From Mycolicibacterium aromaticivorans JS19b1 = JCM 16368 (GTDB taxonomy: Bacteria > Actinomycetota > Actinomycetes > Mycobacteriales > Mycobacteriaceae), in NCBI RefSeq assembly GCF_000559085.1, contig NZ_JALN02000001.1, forward strand, positions 4,402,001 through 4,466,000: a stretch of 64,000 nucleotides of DNA, in the 5' to 3' direction. Each line of letters starts with the position of its first letter. Position 1 is the stretch's first letter. Of this stretch, positions 12,728-21,674 are shown piece by piece. The notes beneath the pieces were generated by a model. It was given only the letters and a program-made list of their open reading frames with translations. It was not told where the DNA came from and searched no databases. The translations under genes and the position numbers were made by a program.

Positions 12728-13133
12728 CGGATTCACCACCGGCGTGCACGTGCGCTGGTCGGACATCGACATGTATCAGCACATCAACCACGCCACGATG
12801 GTGACGATCCTGGAGGAGGCGCGGGTCGACTTCCTGGCCGAGCCGTTCGCCGAGGACATCACGACCATCGGGCTGCTCATCCACGAGGTGCAGGTGCTCT
12901 ACAAAGGTCAACTGCGGTTGGAAGACTCGCCGCTGCAGGTGACGATGTGGACCAAGCGGTTGCGCGCGGTGGACTTCACCCTCGGCTACGAGGTGCGTTC
13001 GCGCAATGCCGCGCCGGACTCGCGGCCGTCGGTGATCGCCGAGACGCAGCTGGCTGCCGTGCACATCAAAGAGCAACGGCTGGTGCGGCTTTCGTCCAAG
13101 CATCGGGACTACCTGCAGCGCTGGCAGCGATGA
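12720..13133 (+). CDS. acyl-CoA thioesterase, 4HBT hotdog fold
   Basis: A 137-residue single-domain hotdog-fold protein. The N-terminal [18 protein letters not shown] is the classic 4-hydroxybenzoyl-CoA thioesterase-type motif with its Asp and His, and EEARVDFL follows on the central helix. Such enzymes hydrolyse acyl-CoA thioesters in the cytoplasm; the substrate cannot be read from the sequence. The GTG start overlaps the gdh stop and the TGA stop overlaps the next gene's ATG (ATGA), so gdh, this gene and the next are probably translationally coupled. It corresponds by position to Rv2475c. Confidence 0.88.
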   Translation: MVNGFTTGVHVRWSDIDMYQHINHATMVTILEEARVDFLAEPFAEDITTIGLLIHEVQVLYKGQLRLEDSPLQVTMWTKRLRAVDFTLGYEVRSRNAAPDSRPSVIAETQLAAVHIKEQRLVRLSSKHRDYLQRWQR

Positions 13134-13813
13134 CCGGCGGGCAGGAGCGGAGCGACCGGGGGCTGTCACCCCCCGAACGCGCATTGGTCATTCCGGATGC
13201 TGCCGTTCGCAGCGATCTGGCAGTGTTTGTCGAACATGCGCTGCGCCTCGACGAAGCCGCGGTGGTCCGGCTGCGGGCACGTGCCGACGGCGTGGTGACG
13301 GCCTGGGTGGCCACCGGGTTCGACGTGCTCGCGGTACGGGCAGTGGCCGGTGAGCTCAAACCCGCTGACTTGTCCTGCGGGGCTGATGAATTGGCCCGTG
13401 GCCTCCGTAATCCCGAGGTGTCCGGCCGGGTGGATCCCGGCTTTCCCATGGATTCCGCGTGGCGCGGCGCGCTGCCGCCGGACACCGGCTTCACCCACCT
13501 CGATGATGTGCCTGCCGCAGTTCTGATCGACCTGGCCCAGCGGGGTGCCGACCTGGCCAAGCAACACAGCAGCGCGCACGGACCGCCGGCGTCGCTGCTG
13601 GATCAGGACGTACTGCAAGTGAGTTCGGGTGACACCGAGGTCGGTGTGCCGATGCGGTGTGTGTTCGCCTTGACTGCAATGGGATTCATGCCGGAACCTC
13701 CGGGTGAAGACGAGATCGTCCGGGTGCGGCTGTCCCAAACGTGGTTGCGGATCGACGCGCGGTTCGGTTCGGTGTATCGCCGGCGCGGCGACCCCGCCCT
13801 GGTGCTGCGTTAG
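13130..13813 (+). CDS. conserved hypothetical protein (Rv2474c-like)
   Basis: A 227-residue soluble protein with no signal peptide or membrane helix and no catalytic motif I recognise. The ATG overlaps the previous stop in ATGA, which decides this start over an upstream in-frame start that would run through the thioesterase gene. Features visible are an alternating hydrophobic N-terminal half (VIPDAAVRSDLAVFVEHALR) and a C-terminal beta-rich segment (DEIVRVRLSQTWLRIDARFG). Conservation of the position next to gdh and the thioesterase suggests co-expression; function is unknown. Confidence 0.8.
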   Translation: MTGGQERSDRGLSPPERALVIPDAAVRSDLAVFVEHALRLDEAAVVRLRARADGVVTAWVATGFDVLAVRAVAGELKPADLSCGADELARGLRNPEVSGRVDPGFPMDSAWRGALPPDTGFTHLDDVPAAVLIDLAQRGADLAKQHSSAHGPPASLLDQDVLQVSSGDTEVGVPMRCVFALTAMGFMPEPPGEDEIVRVRLSQTWLRIDARFGSVYRRRGDPALVLR

Positions 13814-13822
13814 TATCCGCGC

Positions 13823-14497
13823 GTGGCTGACAACGTCCACGGCACTCTGCCGTTCTGGAGTCGCCCGGCCGCCCGGGTGGCGGTCGGGGGTGCGGTCGGC
13901 GCGGTCGTGACTGCCGTGCTCTGGCGCCAGAACGGCTTGCTGTCGCTGCTCGGCGGATGGACGGCGCTCGCGCTGATCTTCACCGGCTGGACGTGGCTGG
14001 CACTGTGGGGCTTCAATCACAAGGAGACCAAGCAGCACGCCAGCCAGGAGCAACCGCTGCCATGGGTCGTCACGGCGCTGGTGCTCGGTGGCGCGGCCGC
14101 CAGCCTGGTCGGGGTCTGGGTCCTGTTGGGCCGCAGCCAGGATGCCGCAGGCGGGGTCCGCCACGATGCCGGTGCGGGCTGGATGGCCGTCGGCAGCGTC
14201 GTGCTGTCCTGGCTGACCATCCACACGCTGTACGCGATCATCTATGCCAAGCATTATTTCGACCCGAAGCAGCCGGGCGGCATCGATTTCAACAGCCCGC
14301 CCGGCCAGAAAGACCAACCCTGCTTCAAGGACTTCTTCTACGTCGGCTTCGCCGTCGGGATGAGCTTCGCGATCTCCGACACCAACCTGACCTCGACGCG
14401 GATGCGGGCCACCGCGCTGGGCCATGGACTGCTGTCGTTCGTGTTCGGCTCGATCATCGTGGCGTCGGTGGTGAACCTGCTGGCCGCGGGCGTCTAG
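13823..14497 (+). CDS. DUF1345-type integral membrane protein
   Basis: A 224-residue protein with about five hydrophobic segments (starting near residues 16, 38, 80, 120 and 200) and the conserved stretch YAKHYFDPKQPGGIDF between the fourth and fifth. This pattern fits the DUF1345 family of uncharacterised inner-membrane proteins. The GTG start lies 10 nt after the previous gene. The end overlaps the convergent aglA by 4 bp. The segment KDQPCFKDFFYVGFAVGMSF is typical of the family. No transport or enzymatic role can be assigned from sequence. Confidence 0.8.
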   Translation: MADNVHGTLPFWSRPAARVAVGGAVGAVVTAVLWRQNGLLSLLGGWTALALIFTGWTWLALWGFNHKETKQHASQEQPLPWVVTALVLGGAAASLVGVWVLLGRSQDAAGGVRHDAGAGWMAVGSVVLSWLTIHTLYAIIYAKHYFDPKQPGGIDFNSPPGQKDQPCFKDFFYVGFAVGMSFAISDTNLTSTRMRATALGHGLLSFVFGSIIVASVVNLLAAGV

Positions 14498-16050
14498 CCG
14501 GTCACGATCCACGCCGCCGAATCCGGTGGCAACTGCCCGCCGACCAATGGCGCACTGGCGGCGAGCAGCTCGCCGGCCGGCAGCTGCAGTGGGGTGCCGC
14601 CGGTGTTGAGTACGCACAACACCCCGGCCGATACGAACGCCAGCGCGTCGTCGCGCAGCTGCAGCCACTCCACGTCGAACTCGGTGAAGTGAAAGTGGCT
14701 GTGCCGCAGCCGAAGGATCGTGCGGAAGAACAGCAGTGTCGAATCCGGTTCGGCGAGTTGGCGTGCGACGGTCACGGTGGACCAGTCCGGCGGCATCGGC
14801 AGCCAGGTGTCTGGGTTGGACGAGAAGCCGAACGGCGGTGTATCGCCCGACCACGGCATCGGCACCCGGCAGCCGTCGCGGCCGCGTTCGGTGTGCTTCG
14901 AGCGTTCCCACACCGGGTCCTGCAGCGCCGCGTCGGGCAGGTCGACGTTGGGCAACCCCAGTTCTTCGCCGTTGTAGAGGAACACCGCCCCGGGTAGCGC
15001 CAGCATGACCATCGCCATCGCACGGGCCCGGGCGAGCCCGGTGGTGCCGTCGCCGTAGCGGGAGACCTCACGCTCCACGTCGTGGTTGGACAGCGTCCAG
15101 GTCGGGCTCGCGTCGGCCAGCGCCGCCGCGGCCAACGCGTTCTCGATCGCACCGCGAACGCTGGCCGGATCGAATTCGGCTCGTACCAAACGGAAATTGA
15201 AGCCCATGTGCAATTCGTCGGGCCGCAGATACTTGGCGAAGTCCGCGTTGTCGAACACCCAGATCTCGCCGATCGTCACAGCATGGGGATAGTCGTCGAG
15301 CACCGAGCGGATACCGCGGTGGATCTCGTGGACACCCTCGTGGTTGAACCGCGGATCGTGGTCGTCGAGGGTGAGCATCGCGACGTCCGGGTTCGTCATG
15401 TCCGGCAGGCCGGGCGGTTTGGCCATGCCGTGCGCGACGTCGATGCGGAAGCCGTCGACCCCGCGGTCCAGCCAGAACCGTAGTGTCTTCTCCAGATCCG
15501 CGAATACTTCGGGGTTGTCCCAGTTGAGGTCCGGCTGTTCGGAGTCGAACAGGTGCAGGTACCACTGGCCGTCGGCGACCCGGGTCCAGGCCGGCCCGCC
15601 GAACACCGATACCCAGTTGTTGGGCGGCTGGGTACCGGCCGGTCCCAGGCCGTCGCGGAAGATATAGCGTTCCCGTTCAACGCTTCCCGGTGCGGCGCCA
15701 AGCGCGGCCTGGAACCAGGTGTGCTGAGAGCTCGTGTGGTTGGGCACCAGATCCATGGTGATGCGGATGCCGCGGGCATGCGCCTCGGTGATGAGCCGCT
15801 CCAGCGCGCCGAGTCCGCCGAAGAGCGGGTCGACGTCGCGAGGGTCGGCCACGTCGTAGCCGTGATCGGCCATGGGGGAGACCATCACCGGGTTGAGCCA
15901 GATGGCGTCGACGCCGAGCTCGCTCACGTGATCGAGGTGCGCGGTGACGCCCTCGAGATCGCCGACGCCGTCACCGTTGCTGTCGGCGAAGGAGCGGGGA
16001 TAGACCTGATAGAAAATCGCGTTCGTCCACCACGGGACGGCTTCGGTCAT
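14494..16050 (-). CDS. aglA: alpha-glucosidase, GH13 family
   Basis: A 518-residue cytoplasmic GH13 enzyme of the oligo-1,6-glucosidase/alpha-glucosidase type, cleaving terminal alpha-glucose from short maltodextrins or related sugars. Visible motifs are the N-terminal FYQVYPRSFADSNGDGVGDL, region I DLVPNHTS, region II DGFRIDVAHG with the nucleophile Asp, region III GEIWVF with the acid Glu, and region IV LSNHDVERE. The ATG is preceded by AGAGGA. It corresponds in position to aglA (Rv2471). The gene and glbO point the same way with only 9 nt between them, glbO being first, so they are likely co-transcribed. Confidence 0.93.
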   Translation of the reverse strand: MTEAVPWWTNAIFYQVYPRSFADSNGDGVGDLEGVTAHLDHVSELGVDAIWLNPVMVSPMADHGYDVADPRDVDPLFGGLGALERLITEAHARGIRITMDLVPNHTSSQHTWFQAALGAAPGSVERERYIFRDGLGPAGTQPPNNWVSVFGGPAWTRVADGQWYLHLFDSEQPDLNWDNPEVFADLEKTLRFWLDRGVDGFRIDVAHGMAKPPGLPDMTNPDVAMLTLDDHDPRFNHEGVHEIHRGIRSVLDDYPHAVTIGEIWVFDNADFAKYLRPDELHMGFNFRLVRAEFDPASVRGAIENALAAAALADASPTWTLSNHDVEREVSRYGDGTTGLARARAMAMVMLALPGAVFLYNGEELGLPNVDLPDAALQDPVWERSKHTERGRDGCRVPMPWSGDTPPFGFSSNPDTWLPMPPDWSTVTVARQLAEPDSTLLFFRTILRLRHSHFHFTEFDVEWLQLRDDALAFVSAGVLCVLNTGGTPLQLPAGELLAASAPLVGGQLPPDSAAWIVTG

Positions 16051-16059
16051 CGGTGTCCT

Positions 16060-16470
16060 CTAGAACGGGGAATTGACCATCGACTGCGCGGCCATCTCGA
16101 GGTAGGCCAGCAGCTCCCGCCGGTGCGCGTCATCGAGCGTCTGGGAGTCGATTGAGGCTACCGCGGTGTGCATGCACCGCAGCCACGCGTCGCGCTCGAT
16201 GAAACCGATCTTGAACGGGACGTGGCGCATCCGAAGCCGGGGATGTCCACGAAGGTCTGAATAGGTACGCGGGCCGCCCCAGTACTGCTCGAGGAACATG
16301 CGCAGCCTGATCTCGGCATCGTCGAGCTCGTCGGGGGGATACAGCGGAAGCAGCACCTCGTCCTCGCGAACCTGCTCGTAGAAACGGGACACGATCGTGC
16401 GGAAGGTGTCATGGCCGCCCACGGCGTCGTAGAAGGTCTGCCCATCCCCGTCGGCCTGAGTCTCTGTCAC
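16060..16470 (-). CDS. glbO: truncated haemoglobin trHbO (group II)
   Basis: A 136-residue 2-on-2 globin binding haem and O2. The family residues are visible: Tyr at B10 in SRFYEQV, Tyr at CD1 in LYPPDEL, proximal His in [10 protein letters not shown], and Trp at G8 in RDAWLRCM. The GTG start with GGTGGG just upstream gives a length close to the known 128-residue protein; a longer frame starting at 16614 would overlap the divergent HNH gene's promoter and RBS and is rejected. Mycobacterial trHbO is associated with the membrane and with respiration; that is family knowledge. The gene lies directly upstream of aglA. Confidence 0.94.
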   Translation of the reverse strand: MTETQADGDGQTFYDAVGGHDTFRTIVSRFYEQVREDEVLLPLYPPDELDDAEIRLRMFLEQYWGGPRTYSDLRGHPRLRMRHVPFKIGFIERDAWLRCMHTAVASIDSQTLDDAHRRELLAYLEMAAQSMVNSPF

Positions 16471-16600
16471 CCCACCATTGTGTACACCTGCCTCAGACGG
16501 AGCCCACGTCACCCGATGTTCACGGATTCGACCTGCGAACACCGAACAAATAGCCGTGCGATCGCGGCGGATCCGTGGTGCACTGGTTGGCGGAGGACGC

Positions 16601-17233
16601 ATGTCGCAGCGCAAACGGAACCGCGGTCACCGCGCCGCGGCGGGCCCGATCGGGTCCGTAGCCGGTTCCAGCCTGCACGCCGACCCTCACATACCCAGCC
16701 CGGCCGACGGATCAGTGTGGGGACGTCGCCGGGTGCTGTTGCTGAATTCAACCTACGAACCGCTGACGGCGCTCCCCATGCGCCGGGCGGTGATCATGCT
16801 GCTGTGCGGCAAGGCCGACGTGGTGCACGACGACCCGACCGGGCCGGTGATCCACTCGGCGACGCGGGCGATCGTGGTGCCGTCGGTGATCCGGCTGCGC
16901 AGCTTCGTCCGAGTCCCGTACCGGGCCCGCATCCCGATGACCCGGGCCGCGTTGATGCACCGCGATCGGTTCCGCTGCGCATACTGCGGCGGCAAGGCCG
17001 ACACCGTCGACCACGTGGTGCCGCGTAGTCGCGGTGGTGAGCATTCCTGGGAGAATTGCGTGGCCGCCTGCGGGACGTGCAACCACCGCAAGGCCGACAA
17101 ATTGCTGAGCGAGCTGGGCTGGACGTTGCGGCTGGTGCCGATGCCGCCGAAGGGCCAGCACTGGCGGTTGTTGTGCACCATCAAAGAACTCGACCCCGCT
17201 TGGGTGCGCTACCTGGGTGAGGGCGCGGCCTGA
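16601..17233 (+). CDS. HNH endonuclease-domain protein (Rv2469c-like)
   Basis: A 210-residue protein with a C-terminal HNH fold: [20 protein letters not shown] followed by [21 protein letters not shown], i.e. two CxxC zinc pairs and the DH...N...H catalytic set. The N-terminal part ([20 protein letters not shown]) is a conserved extension of this actinobacterial family. GGAGG 4 nt before the ATG supports this start. It is transcribed divergently from glbO. The next two genes, probable respiratory supercomplex factors, follow in the same direction with an 18-nt gap, so an operon is likely. The substrate is unknown; this family is chromosomal and not evidently mobile. Confidence 0.88.
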   Translation: MSQRKRNRGHRAAAGPIGSVAGSSLHADPHIPSPADGSVWGRRRVLLLNSTYEPLTALPMRRAVIMLLCGKADVVHDDPTGPVIHSATRAIVVPSVIRLRSFVRVPYRARIPMTRAALMHRDRFRCAYCGGKADTVDHVVPRSRGGEHSWENCVAACGTCNHRKADKLLSELGWTLRLVPMPPKGQHWRLLCTIKELDPAWVRYLGEGAA

Positions 17234-17250
17234 CTGCTACGGTTTGCAAC

Positions 17251-17490
17251 GTGAATGCTGCCGTCATCCACGGTCTATTCGTGGGCATCCCGTTTGGGCT
17301 CGCCGCTGTGCTGGCCTTGCTGTTCATCCCCGGCAAGAGCAAGCACCCCAAGACCTACAAGCTGTCCGAACCTTGGACGCACGCGCCGATCCTGTGGGCG
17401 GCCGTCGACGAGGTGGTTCCCGGCGGTGGCCATCATGGTCACGGCGCGGCCGAGGTGAACGTGGGAGGTGGAGCAAGTGGCAAGTGGTGA
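17251..17490 (+). CDS. ctaJ: small membrane protein, probable cytochrome bcc-aa3 subunit CtaJ
   Basis: A 79-residue protein with one N-terminal transmembrane helix (about residues 3-26), then [20 protein letters not shown] and a Gly/His-rich tail. From memory, M. smegmatis MSMEG_4693 (CtaJ) is a single-helix accessory subunit of the aa3 oxidase in the CIII2CIV2 supercomplex, and it lies between the HNH gene and MSMEG_4692 near pepN, exactly as here. The call is therefore by position plus topology. The GTG start (VNAAVIHG) follows the HNH stop by 17 nt and the end overlaps the next gene. Confidence 0.68.
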   Translation: MNAAVIHGLFVGIPFGLAAVLALLFIPGKSKHPKTYKLSEPWTHAPILWAAVDEVVPGGGHHGHGAAEVNVGGGASGKW

Positions 17491-17956
17491 CCACGGCACC
17501 GCGGTAGCGACCGTCGATCCGGCCAACCTGCCCTACGGCTGGGCGGTGACCACCAGCGGCCGCCTGTCCGGGGTGACCGAGCCGGGCGAGTTGTCGGTGC
17601 ATTACCCGTTCCCGATCAGCCAGCTGGTCGAACTGGACGATGCGCTGAAGTACGGCAGCCGGCAGTCCAAGGCCCGCTTCGCCGTCTATATCGGCGACCT
17701 GGGTGGCGACACCGCGGCCCGGGCCCGGGAGATCTTGGCCGACGTGCCGACGCCGAACAACGCCGTACTGCTGGCGGTGTCGCCGGATCAGAAGGCCATC
17801 GAGGTGGTCTACGGCGCGGACGTGCGCGGCCGTGGAGCCGAGTCGGCTGCCCCGCTCGGGGTGTCGGCGGCCGCGTCGGCCTTCAAAGAGGGCAACCTGA
17901 TCGACGGCTTGGTCAGCGCGGTGCGGGTGATGTCGGCGGCCATCTCCAGGCCGTAA
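17477..17956 (+). CDS. DUF5130 protein, probable supercomplex-associated factor (PRSAF1-like)
   Basis: A 159-residue soluble protein with the TPM-like pattern [20 protein letters not shown], then [20 protein letters not shown] and [20 protein letters not shown]. In M. smegmatis the neighbouring DUF5130 protein MSMEG_4692 was, as I recall, found bound to the bcc-aa3 supercomplex. GTG at 17477 has GGAGG 8 nt upstream; another GTG at 17468 sits on top of that site and is less likely. It overlaps the preceding small membrane gene by 14 nt. It corresponds to Rv2468c by order. A role in oxidase assembly or association is inferred. Confidence 0.72.
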   Translation: MASGDHGTAVATVDPANLPYGWAVTTSGRLSGVTEPGELSVHYPFPISQLVELDDALKYGSRQSKARFAVYIGDLGGDTAARAREILADVPTPNNAVLLAVSPDQKAIEVVYGADVRGRGAESAAPLGVSAAASAFKEGNLIDGLVSAVRVMSAAISRP

Positions 17957-17964
17957 ACGAATTC

Positions 17965-18001
17965 GGCGCGCAACCGTGCGCTCAGCGCACGTGGGCGCGC
18001 C
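17965..18001. terminator. bidirectional hairpin between convergent genes
   Basis: Nested inverted repeats sit between two convergent stop codons. The outer stem pairs GGCGCGC (17965-17971) with GCGCGCC (17995-18001); the inner stem pairs GTGCGC (17976-17981) with GCGCAC (17985-17990) around a 3-nt loop. There is no T-run, as is common in mycobacteria. The structure can serve both strands. Confidence 0.6.
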
Positions 18002-18004
18002 GGA

Positions 18005-18346
18005 TCACGCCTGCAGTTCGGCGCGGATGCGCACATACCGTTCGAGGAACAGGCGTTCGTCGAGCCGCTTGCGGCGCAGCCAGCCGGTGACCTCGTCATT
18101 GCACTTGCTGGCGTTGCACGCCCCGCACGCGGGCACCACGTTGTCGATCGTGTAGCGCCCGCCCCGCGATATTGCCATGACGCAGTCCCGTTGCAGCGGT
18201 TTGCCCGTCGCCCCGCAGTACGCGCAGCCGTTCCAGGCGAGCTTCAGCGTCGCCCATTGTTCGTCGGTCAGGTCGTTGACCACCGCTTTCACCCGTCGGG
18301 TGCGTCTGCGCGCCGCGCGTGCTCGTCGGGTGTTCCTGGCTGCCAT
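18005..18346 (-). CDS. small HNH endonuclease-like protein
   Basis: A 113-residue basic protein. The Arg-rich N-terminus (MAARNTRRARAARRRTRRVK) precedes a minimal HNH domain: CAYCGATGKPLQRDCVMAIS, then RGGRYTIDNVVPACGACNAS with two CxxC pairs. The canonical DH of the first strand is replaced by RDCV, so the usual first catalytic His is absent and nuclease activity is uncertain. It follows pepN by 23 nt on the same strand. The short start at 18346 is chosen because a longer frame would run back into pepN. It is the second HNH-type protein in this window; the two share little beyond the zinc fold. Confidence 0.72.
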   Translation of the reverse strand: MAARNTRRARAARRRTRRVKAVVNDLTDEQWATLKLAWNGCAYCGATGKPLQRDCVMAISRGGRYTIDNVVPACGACNASKCNDEVTGWLRRKRLDERLFLERYVRIRAELQA

Positions 18347-18369
18347 GGCCTGATCCTGGCAGCGCAGGT

Positions 18370-20931
18370 TCACTCCGCGTCGAAGGCGCGCGCTTTCAGT
18401 GAGCGTTCGATACCGGCCCGGCCTTCCAGCACGAGCCTGCGCAGCGCCGTCGGCAACTCGCCGGCCAGGAAGTTGTCCGCGGCGAGCAGGGCTTCGGAGC
18501 TGATGTCCCACGACGGGTACAGACCGATCACCACGGTCTGGGCCACCTCACTGGAGCGCCGCTCCCACACCCCGGGGATCGCCGCGAAGTAGCGCTCGGT
18601 GAACGGCTGCAGCAGCGCGCTCTGACCGGTCTGGACGAAGCCGCCGATGATCGCGCGTGCGGTGATGTTCGGCAGGGTGTCGTCCTCGATGACCTGCTGC
18701 CACGCCGCATTCTTGACATCGAGCTGCGGGCGGGCCGCTGCCGCCGCGGCCGCGTGCCTGCGACCGGCAGCGGTCGGATCACGCTGGGCCTCGGCATCGA
18801 GGAACGGGGTCTGCACACCGTCGCCGTCGATGTCGCCGGACGCGGCCAGCGCCGTGACGATCCGCCACCGCAGATCGGTGTCGATCACCAGACCGGGCAG
18901 ATTCACCTCGGCCGGCTCGTTGTCCAGCAGGGTCGCCAGCACCGCGACGTGATGCAGTTGCAGCACCGACGTGCACAACGCGTTGACGAACGCGAGCTGA
19001 TGATCCGATCCGGGCGAAGACTCCCGCGCCAGGTCCAGCAGCCGGTCGGCGAACGCCGGCCAGCCGTTGGCGCACGCCCACTGCGGATCGGCATACGAAT
19101 TCAGTGCGGTCTGCGCCTGCAGCAGCAGCCGCTGTGCCACCCCGACCTCGGTCTCGGCCTGCACGCCACTCATCACCAGCGCGACGAAATCACGAGCCTT
19201 CAGTTCGGCGTCGCGGGTCATCTCCCACGCTGCCGACCACACCAGCGTCCGCGGCAGCGGCTCTTCGATATCGGCGATCCGGCTCAGCGCGGTCCGCAGC
19301 GAATCGTCGTCCAGCCGCAGCGAGCAGTAGGTCAGGTCGTCGTCGTTGACCAGAACCAGCTTGCCGCGGGAAACGCCCTGCAGCGCAGGGACTTCGGTGA
19401 CGGGCCCGGAGATATCGAGCTCTTCGCGGTGCACCCGCACCAACTTGCCCGTCGTCGGGTCGTCGTCGTAGATGCCGACGGCCAGCCGGTGCACCCGGGT
19501 CTCGCCGGCCCCCGGCGCCGCACCGCCCTGATTGATCGCGAACCGAGTGAACCGGCCCTCGTCGTCGACGTCGAAGTCGGCGCGCACCGTGTTCAATCCG
19601 GTGGTCTTGAGCCACTGGCGGCCCCAGTCGGACAAGTCGCGCCCGGACGCCTTCTCCAACGCACCCAGCAGGTCGTCGAACGTCGCGTTGCCGAAGGCGT
19701 GCGCGGCGAAGTAGTCCCGCAGCCCGGCCAGGAAGTGCTCCAGCCCGACGTAGGCGACGAGCTGCTTGAGCACGCTGGCGCCCTTGGCGTAGGTGATGCC
19801 GTCGAAGTTGACCTCGACGGCGTGCAGATCCGGGATGTCGGCGGCCACCGGATGGGTAGACGGCAGCTGGTCCTGGCGGTAGGCCCATGACTTCTCCACA
19901 TTGGCGAAGGTGGTCCACGCCTGGTCGTACTCGGTGGCCTCGGCCTGGCACAGCACCGAGGCGAAGGTGGCGAACGACTCGTTGAGCCATAGGTCGTCCC
20001 ACCACGTCATCGTCACCAGATCGCCGAACCACATGTGCGCCATCTCGTGCAGCACTGTCTCGGCGCGGCGCTCGTAGCTGTAGCGGGTCACCTTCGACCG
20101 GAAGACGTAGTCCTCCAGGAACGTCACCGCGCCGGCGTTCTCCATTGCGCCGGCGTTGAATTCGGGCACGAACAGCTGGTCGTACTTGCCGAACGCATAC
20201 GGCACCCCGAAGTTGCGGTGGTAGAAACCGAACCCCTGCTTGGTTTCGGTGAACAGCCGCTCGGCGTCCATGTACTCGGCGAGCGACGAGCGACAGAACA
20301 GCCCGAGCGGGATGTCGCCGTGCTCGTCGGTGTAGACGTCGTCCCAGCGGGCGTACGGGCCGGCGATCAGCGCCACGAGGTAGGTGCTCATCCGCGGGGT
20401 GGTGGCGAAGGTGTGCACACCGTCTTCGACAGAGACCGTCGCGCCGTTGGAGATCACCTGCCAGTGCGACGGCGCGGTCACCGTCACGTCGAACGTGGAT
20501 TTGAGGTCGGGCTGGTCGAAGCAGGCGAACATCCGCTTGGCGTCCGCGGTTTCGAACTGCGAGTACAGGTACACCTCGCTGTCGACCGGGTCGACGAAGC
20601 GGTGCAGGCCTTCACCGGTGTTGGAGTACCGGCAGTCCGCGTCGACCACCAGGATATTGGTCTTCTCCAGGCCCTGCAGCGCGATGCCGGTGGACTCGTC
20701 GTATCCCGACACGTCGATGTCGCGGCCGTTGAGCACCGCACTGTGCACGGTGTCGGCGGCCAGGTCGATGTAGGTGTCGGCGCCGGGTGTCGCCTCGAAT
20801 TCGACGGTGGTGGTGGATCGGAAAGTCGTTTCGGAGCCGGTCGTCAGGTCGAGAGCGATGGAGTAGTTGCCGACGGTGACCAGAGCAGCGCGCTCGATGG
20901 CCTCGTCACGAGTCAGGTTGGGTAGTGCCAC
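18370..20931 (-). CDS. pepN: aminopeptidase N, M1 zinc metallopeptidase
   Basis: An 853-residue cytoplasmic M1 aminopeptidase that removes N-terminal residues from peptides. The exopeptidase motif GAMEN is at residues 261-265 and the zinc site HEMAH at 295-299, with the third ligand Glu near residue 318 in LWLNESFA. An ERAP-like C-terminal helical domain follows. Length and motifs match PepN (Rv2467). The gene is divergent from the CPWC oxidoreductase gene, whose promoter occupies the 85-nt gap. The small HNH gene follows closely downstream. Confidence 0.95.
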   Translation of the reverse strand: MALPNLTRDEAIERAALVTVGNYSIALDLTTGSETTFRSTTTVEFEATPGADTYIDLAADTVHSAVLNGRDIDVSGYDESTGIALQGLEKTNILVVDADCRYSNTGEGLHRFVDPVDSEVYLYSQFETADAKRMFACFDQPDLKSTFDVTVTAPSHWQVISNGATVSVEDGVHTFATTPRMSTYLVALIAGPYARWDDVYTDEHGDIPLGLFCRSSLAEYMDAERLFTETKQGFGFYHRNFGVPYAFGKYDQLFVPEFNAGAMENAGAVTFLEDYVFRSKVTRYSYERRAETVLHEMAHMWFGDLVTMTWWDDLWLNESFATFASVLCQAEATEYDQAWTTFANVEKSWAYRQDQLPSTHPVAADIPDLHAVEVNFDGITYAKGASVLKQLVAYVGLEHFLAGLRDYFAAHAFGNATFDDLLGALEKASGRDLSDWGRQWLKTTGLNTVRADFDVDDEGRFTRFAINQGGAAPGAGETRVHRLAVGIYDDDPTTGKLVRVHREELDISGPVTEVPALQGVSRGKLVLVNDDDLTYCSLRLDDDSLRTALSRIADIEEPLPRTLVWSAAWEMTRDAELKARDFVALVMSGVQAETEVGVAQRLLLQAQTALNSYADPQWACANGWPAFADRLLDLARESSPGSDHQLAFVNALCTSVLQLHHVAVLATLLDNEPAEVNLPGLVIDTDLRWRIVTALAASGDIDGDGVQTPFLDAEAQRDPTAAGRRHAAAAAAARPQLDVKNAAWQQVIEDDTLPNITARAIIGGFVQTGQSALLQPFTERYFAAIPGVWERRSSEVAQTVVIGLYPSWDISSEALLAADNFLAGELPTALRRLVLEGRAGIERSLKARAFDAE

Positions 20932-20951
20932 GCGTCCAACCTAGCGGCAGT

Positions 20952-20978
20952 GGGAACAGTGTTCTATTGGAAGGAGTT
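20952..20978 (+). promoter_or_regulatory. SigH-type promoter upstream of the CPWC oxidoreductase
   Basis: GGGAACA (20952-20958), then 16 nt, then AGTT (20975-20978), 38 nt before the ATG. This matches the mycobacterial SigH pattern GGGAAYA-N16/17-cGTT except for the first base of the -10 element. As I recall, the M. tuberculosis orthologue Rv2466c belongs to the SigH oxidative/heat stress regulon, so the match agrees with expectation. Confidence 0.62.
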
Positions 20979-21016
20979 GAGTTGGAAGTCTGCGTCCATC
21001 GCTGGGAGGAGCCCGC

Positions 21017-21625
21017 ATGTCCGAGAAGTCAGTAGCCGGTTTTTGGTTCGATCCGCTGTGCCCGTGGTGTTGGATCACGTCCCGCTGGATTCTCGAGGTC
21101 GAAAAGGTTCGCGACATCGACGTCGACTTCCGGGTGATGAGCCTGGCTGTGCTCAACGAAGGACGGGACCTGCCCGAGCAGTACCAGGAAATGATGAAGA
21201 AGGCCTGGGGCCCCGTCCGCGTCGCCATCGCTGCCGAGCAGGCGCATGGCCGCGAGATCCTGTCGCCGCTGTACACCGCGATGGGCACCCGGATCCACGA
21301 CCAGGACAACAAGGATTTCGATGTCGTGATCGCCGAGTCGCTTGCCGAGGTGGGACTGCCCGCCGAGCTCGCAGAGGCGGCCACCTCCGACAAGTACGAC
21401 GACGAACTGCGCAAGAGCCATCACGAGGGCATGGACGCCGTCGGCGAGGACGTCGGCACCCCGACCATCCACATCAACGGCGTGGCGTTCTTCGGCCCTG
21501 TCCTGTCCCGCATCCCGCGCGGCGAGGAAGCCGGCAAGCTGTGGGACGCCTCGGTCACGTTCGCGGCCTACCCGCACTTCTGGGAGCTGAAGCGGACGCG
21601 GACCGAAGCCCCGCAGTTCGACTGA
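21017..21625 (+). CDS. mycothiol-dependent DsbA-family oxidoreductase (Rv2466c-like)
   Basis: A 202-residue thioredoxin-fold protein with a helical insertion. The redox motif CPWC is at residues 15-18 ([15 protein letters not shown]) and the cis-Pro region is [20 protein letters not shown]. Rv2466c is known as a mycothiol-dependent reductase that also activates nitro-compound prodrugs. There is no signal peptide, so it is cytoplasmic. GGAGGAG lies 5 nt before the ATG. The promoter resembles a SigH site, consistent with a thiol-stress role. Confidence 0.9.
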   Translation: MSEKSVAGFWFDPLCPWCWITSRWILEVEKVRDIDVDFRVMSLAVLNEGRDLPEQYQEMMKKAWGPVRVAIAAEQAHGREILSPLYTAMGTRIHDQDNKDFDVVIAESLAEVGLPAELAEAATSDKYDDELRKSHHEGMDAVGEDVGTPTIHINGVAFFGPVLSRIPRGEEAGKLWDASVTFAAYPHFWELKRTRTEAPQFD

Positions 21626-21674
21626 TATTTCCCCTCCGGTTGCGCGCCGGCTCGGTAGGGACAATTTTTAGTCC

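Noticed and set aside
13166..14911. 581-codon minus-strand frame opposite three genes
   Set aside because: It is antisense to the Rv2474c-like and DUF1345 genes and runs across the aglA 3' end in another frame; the composition is Arg/Pro/His-rich without motifs.
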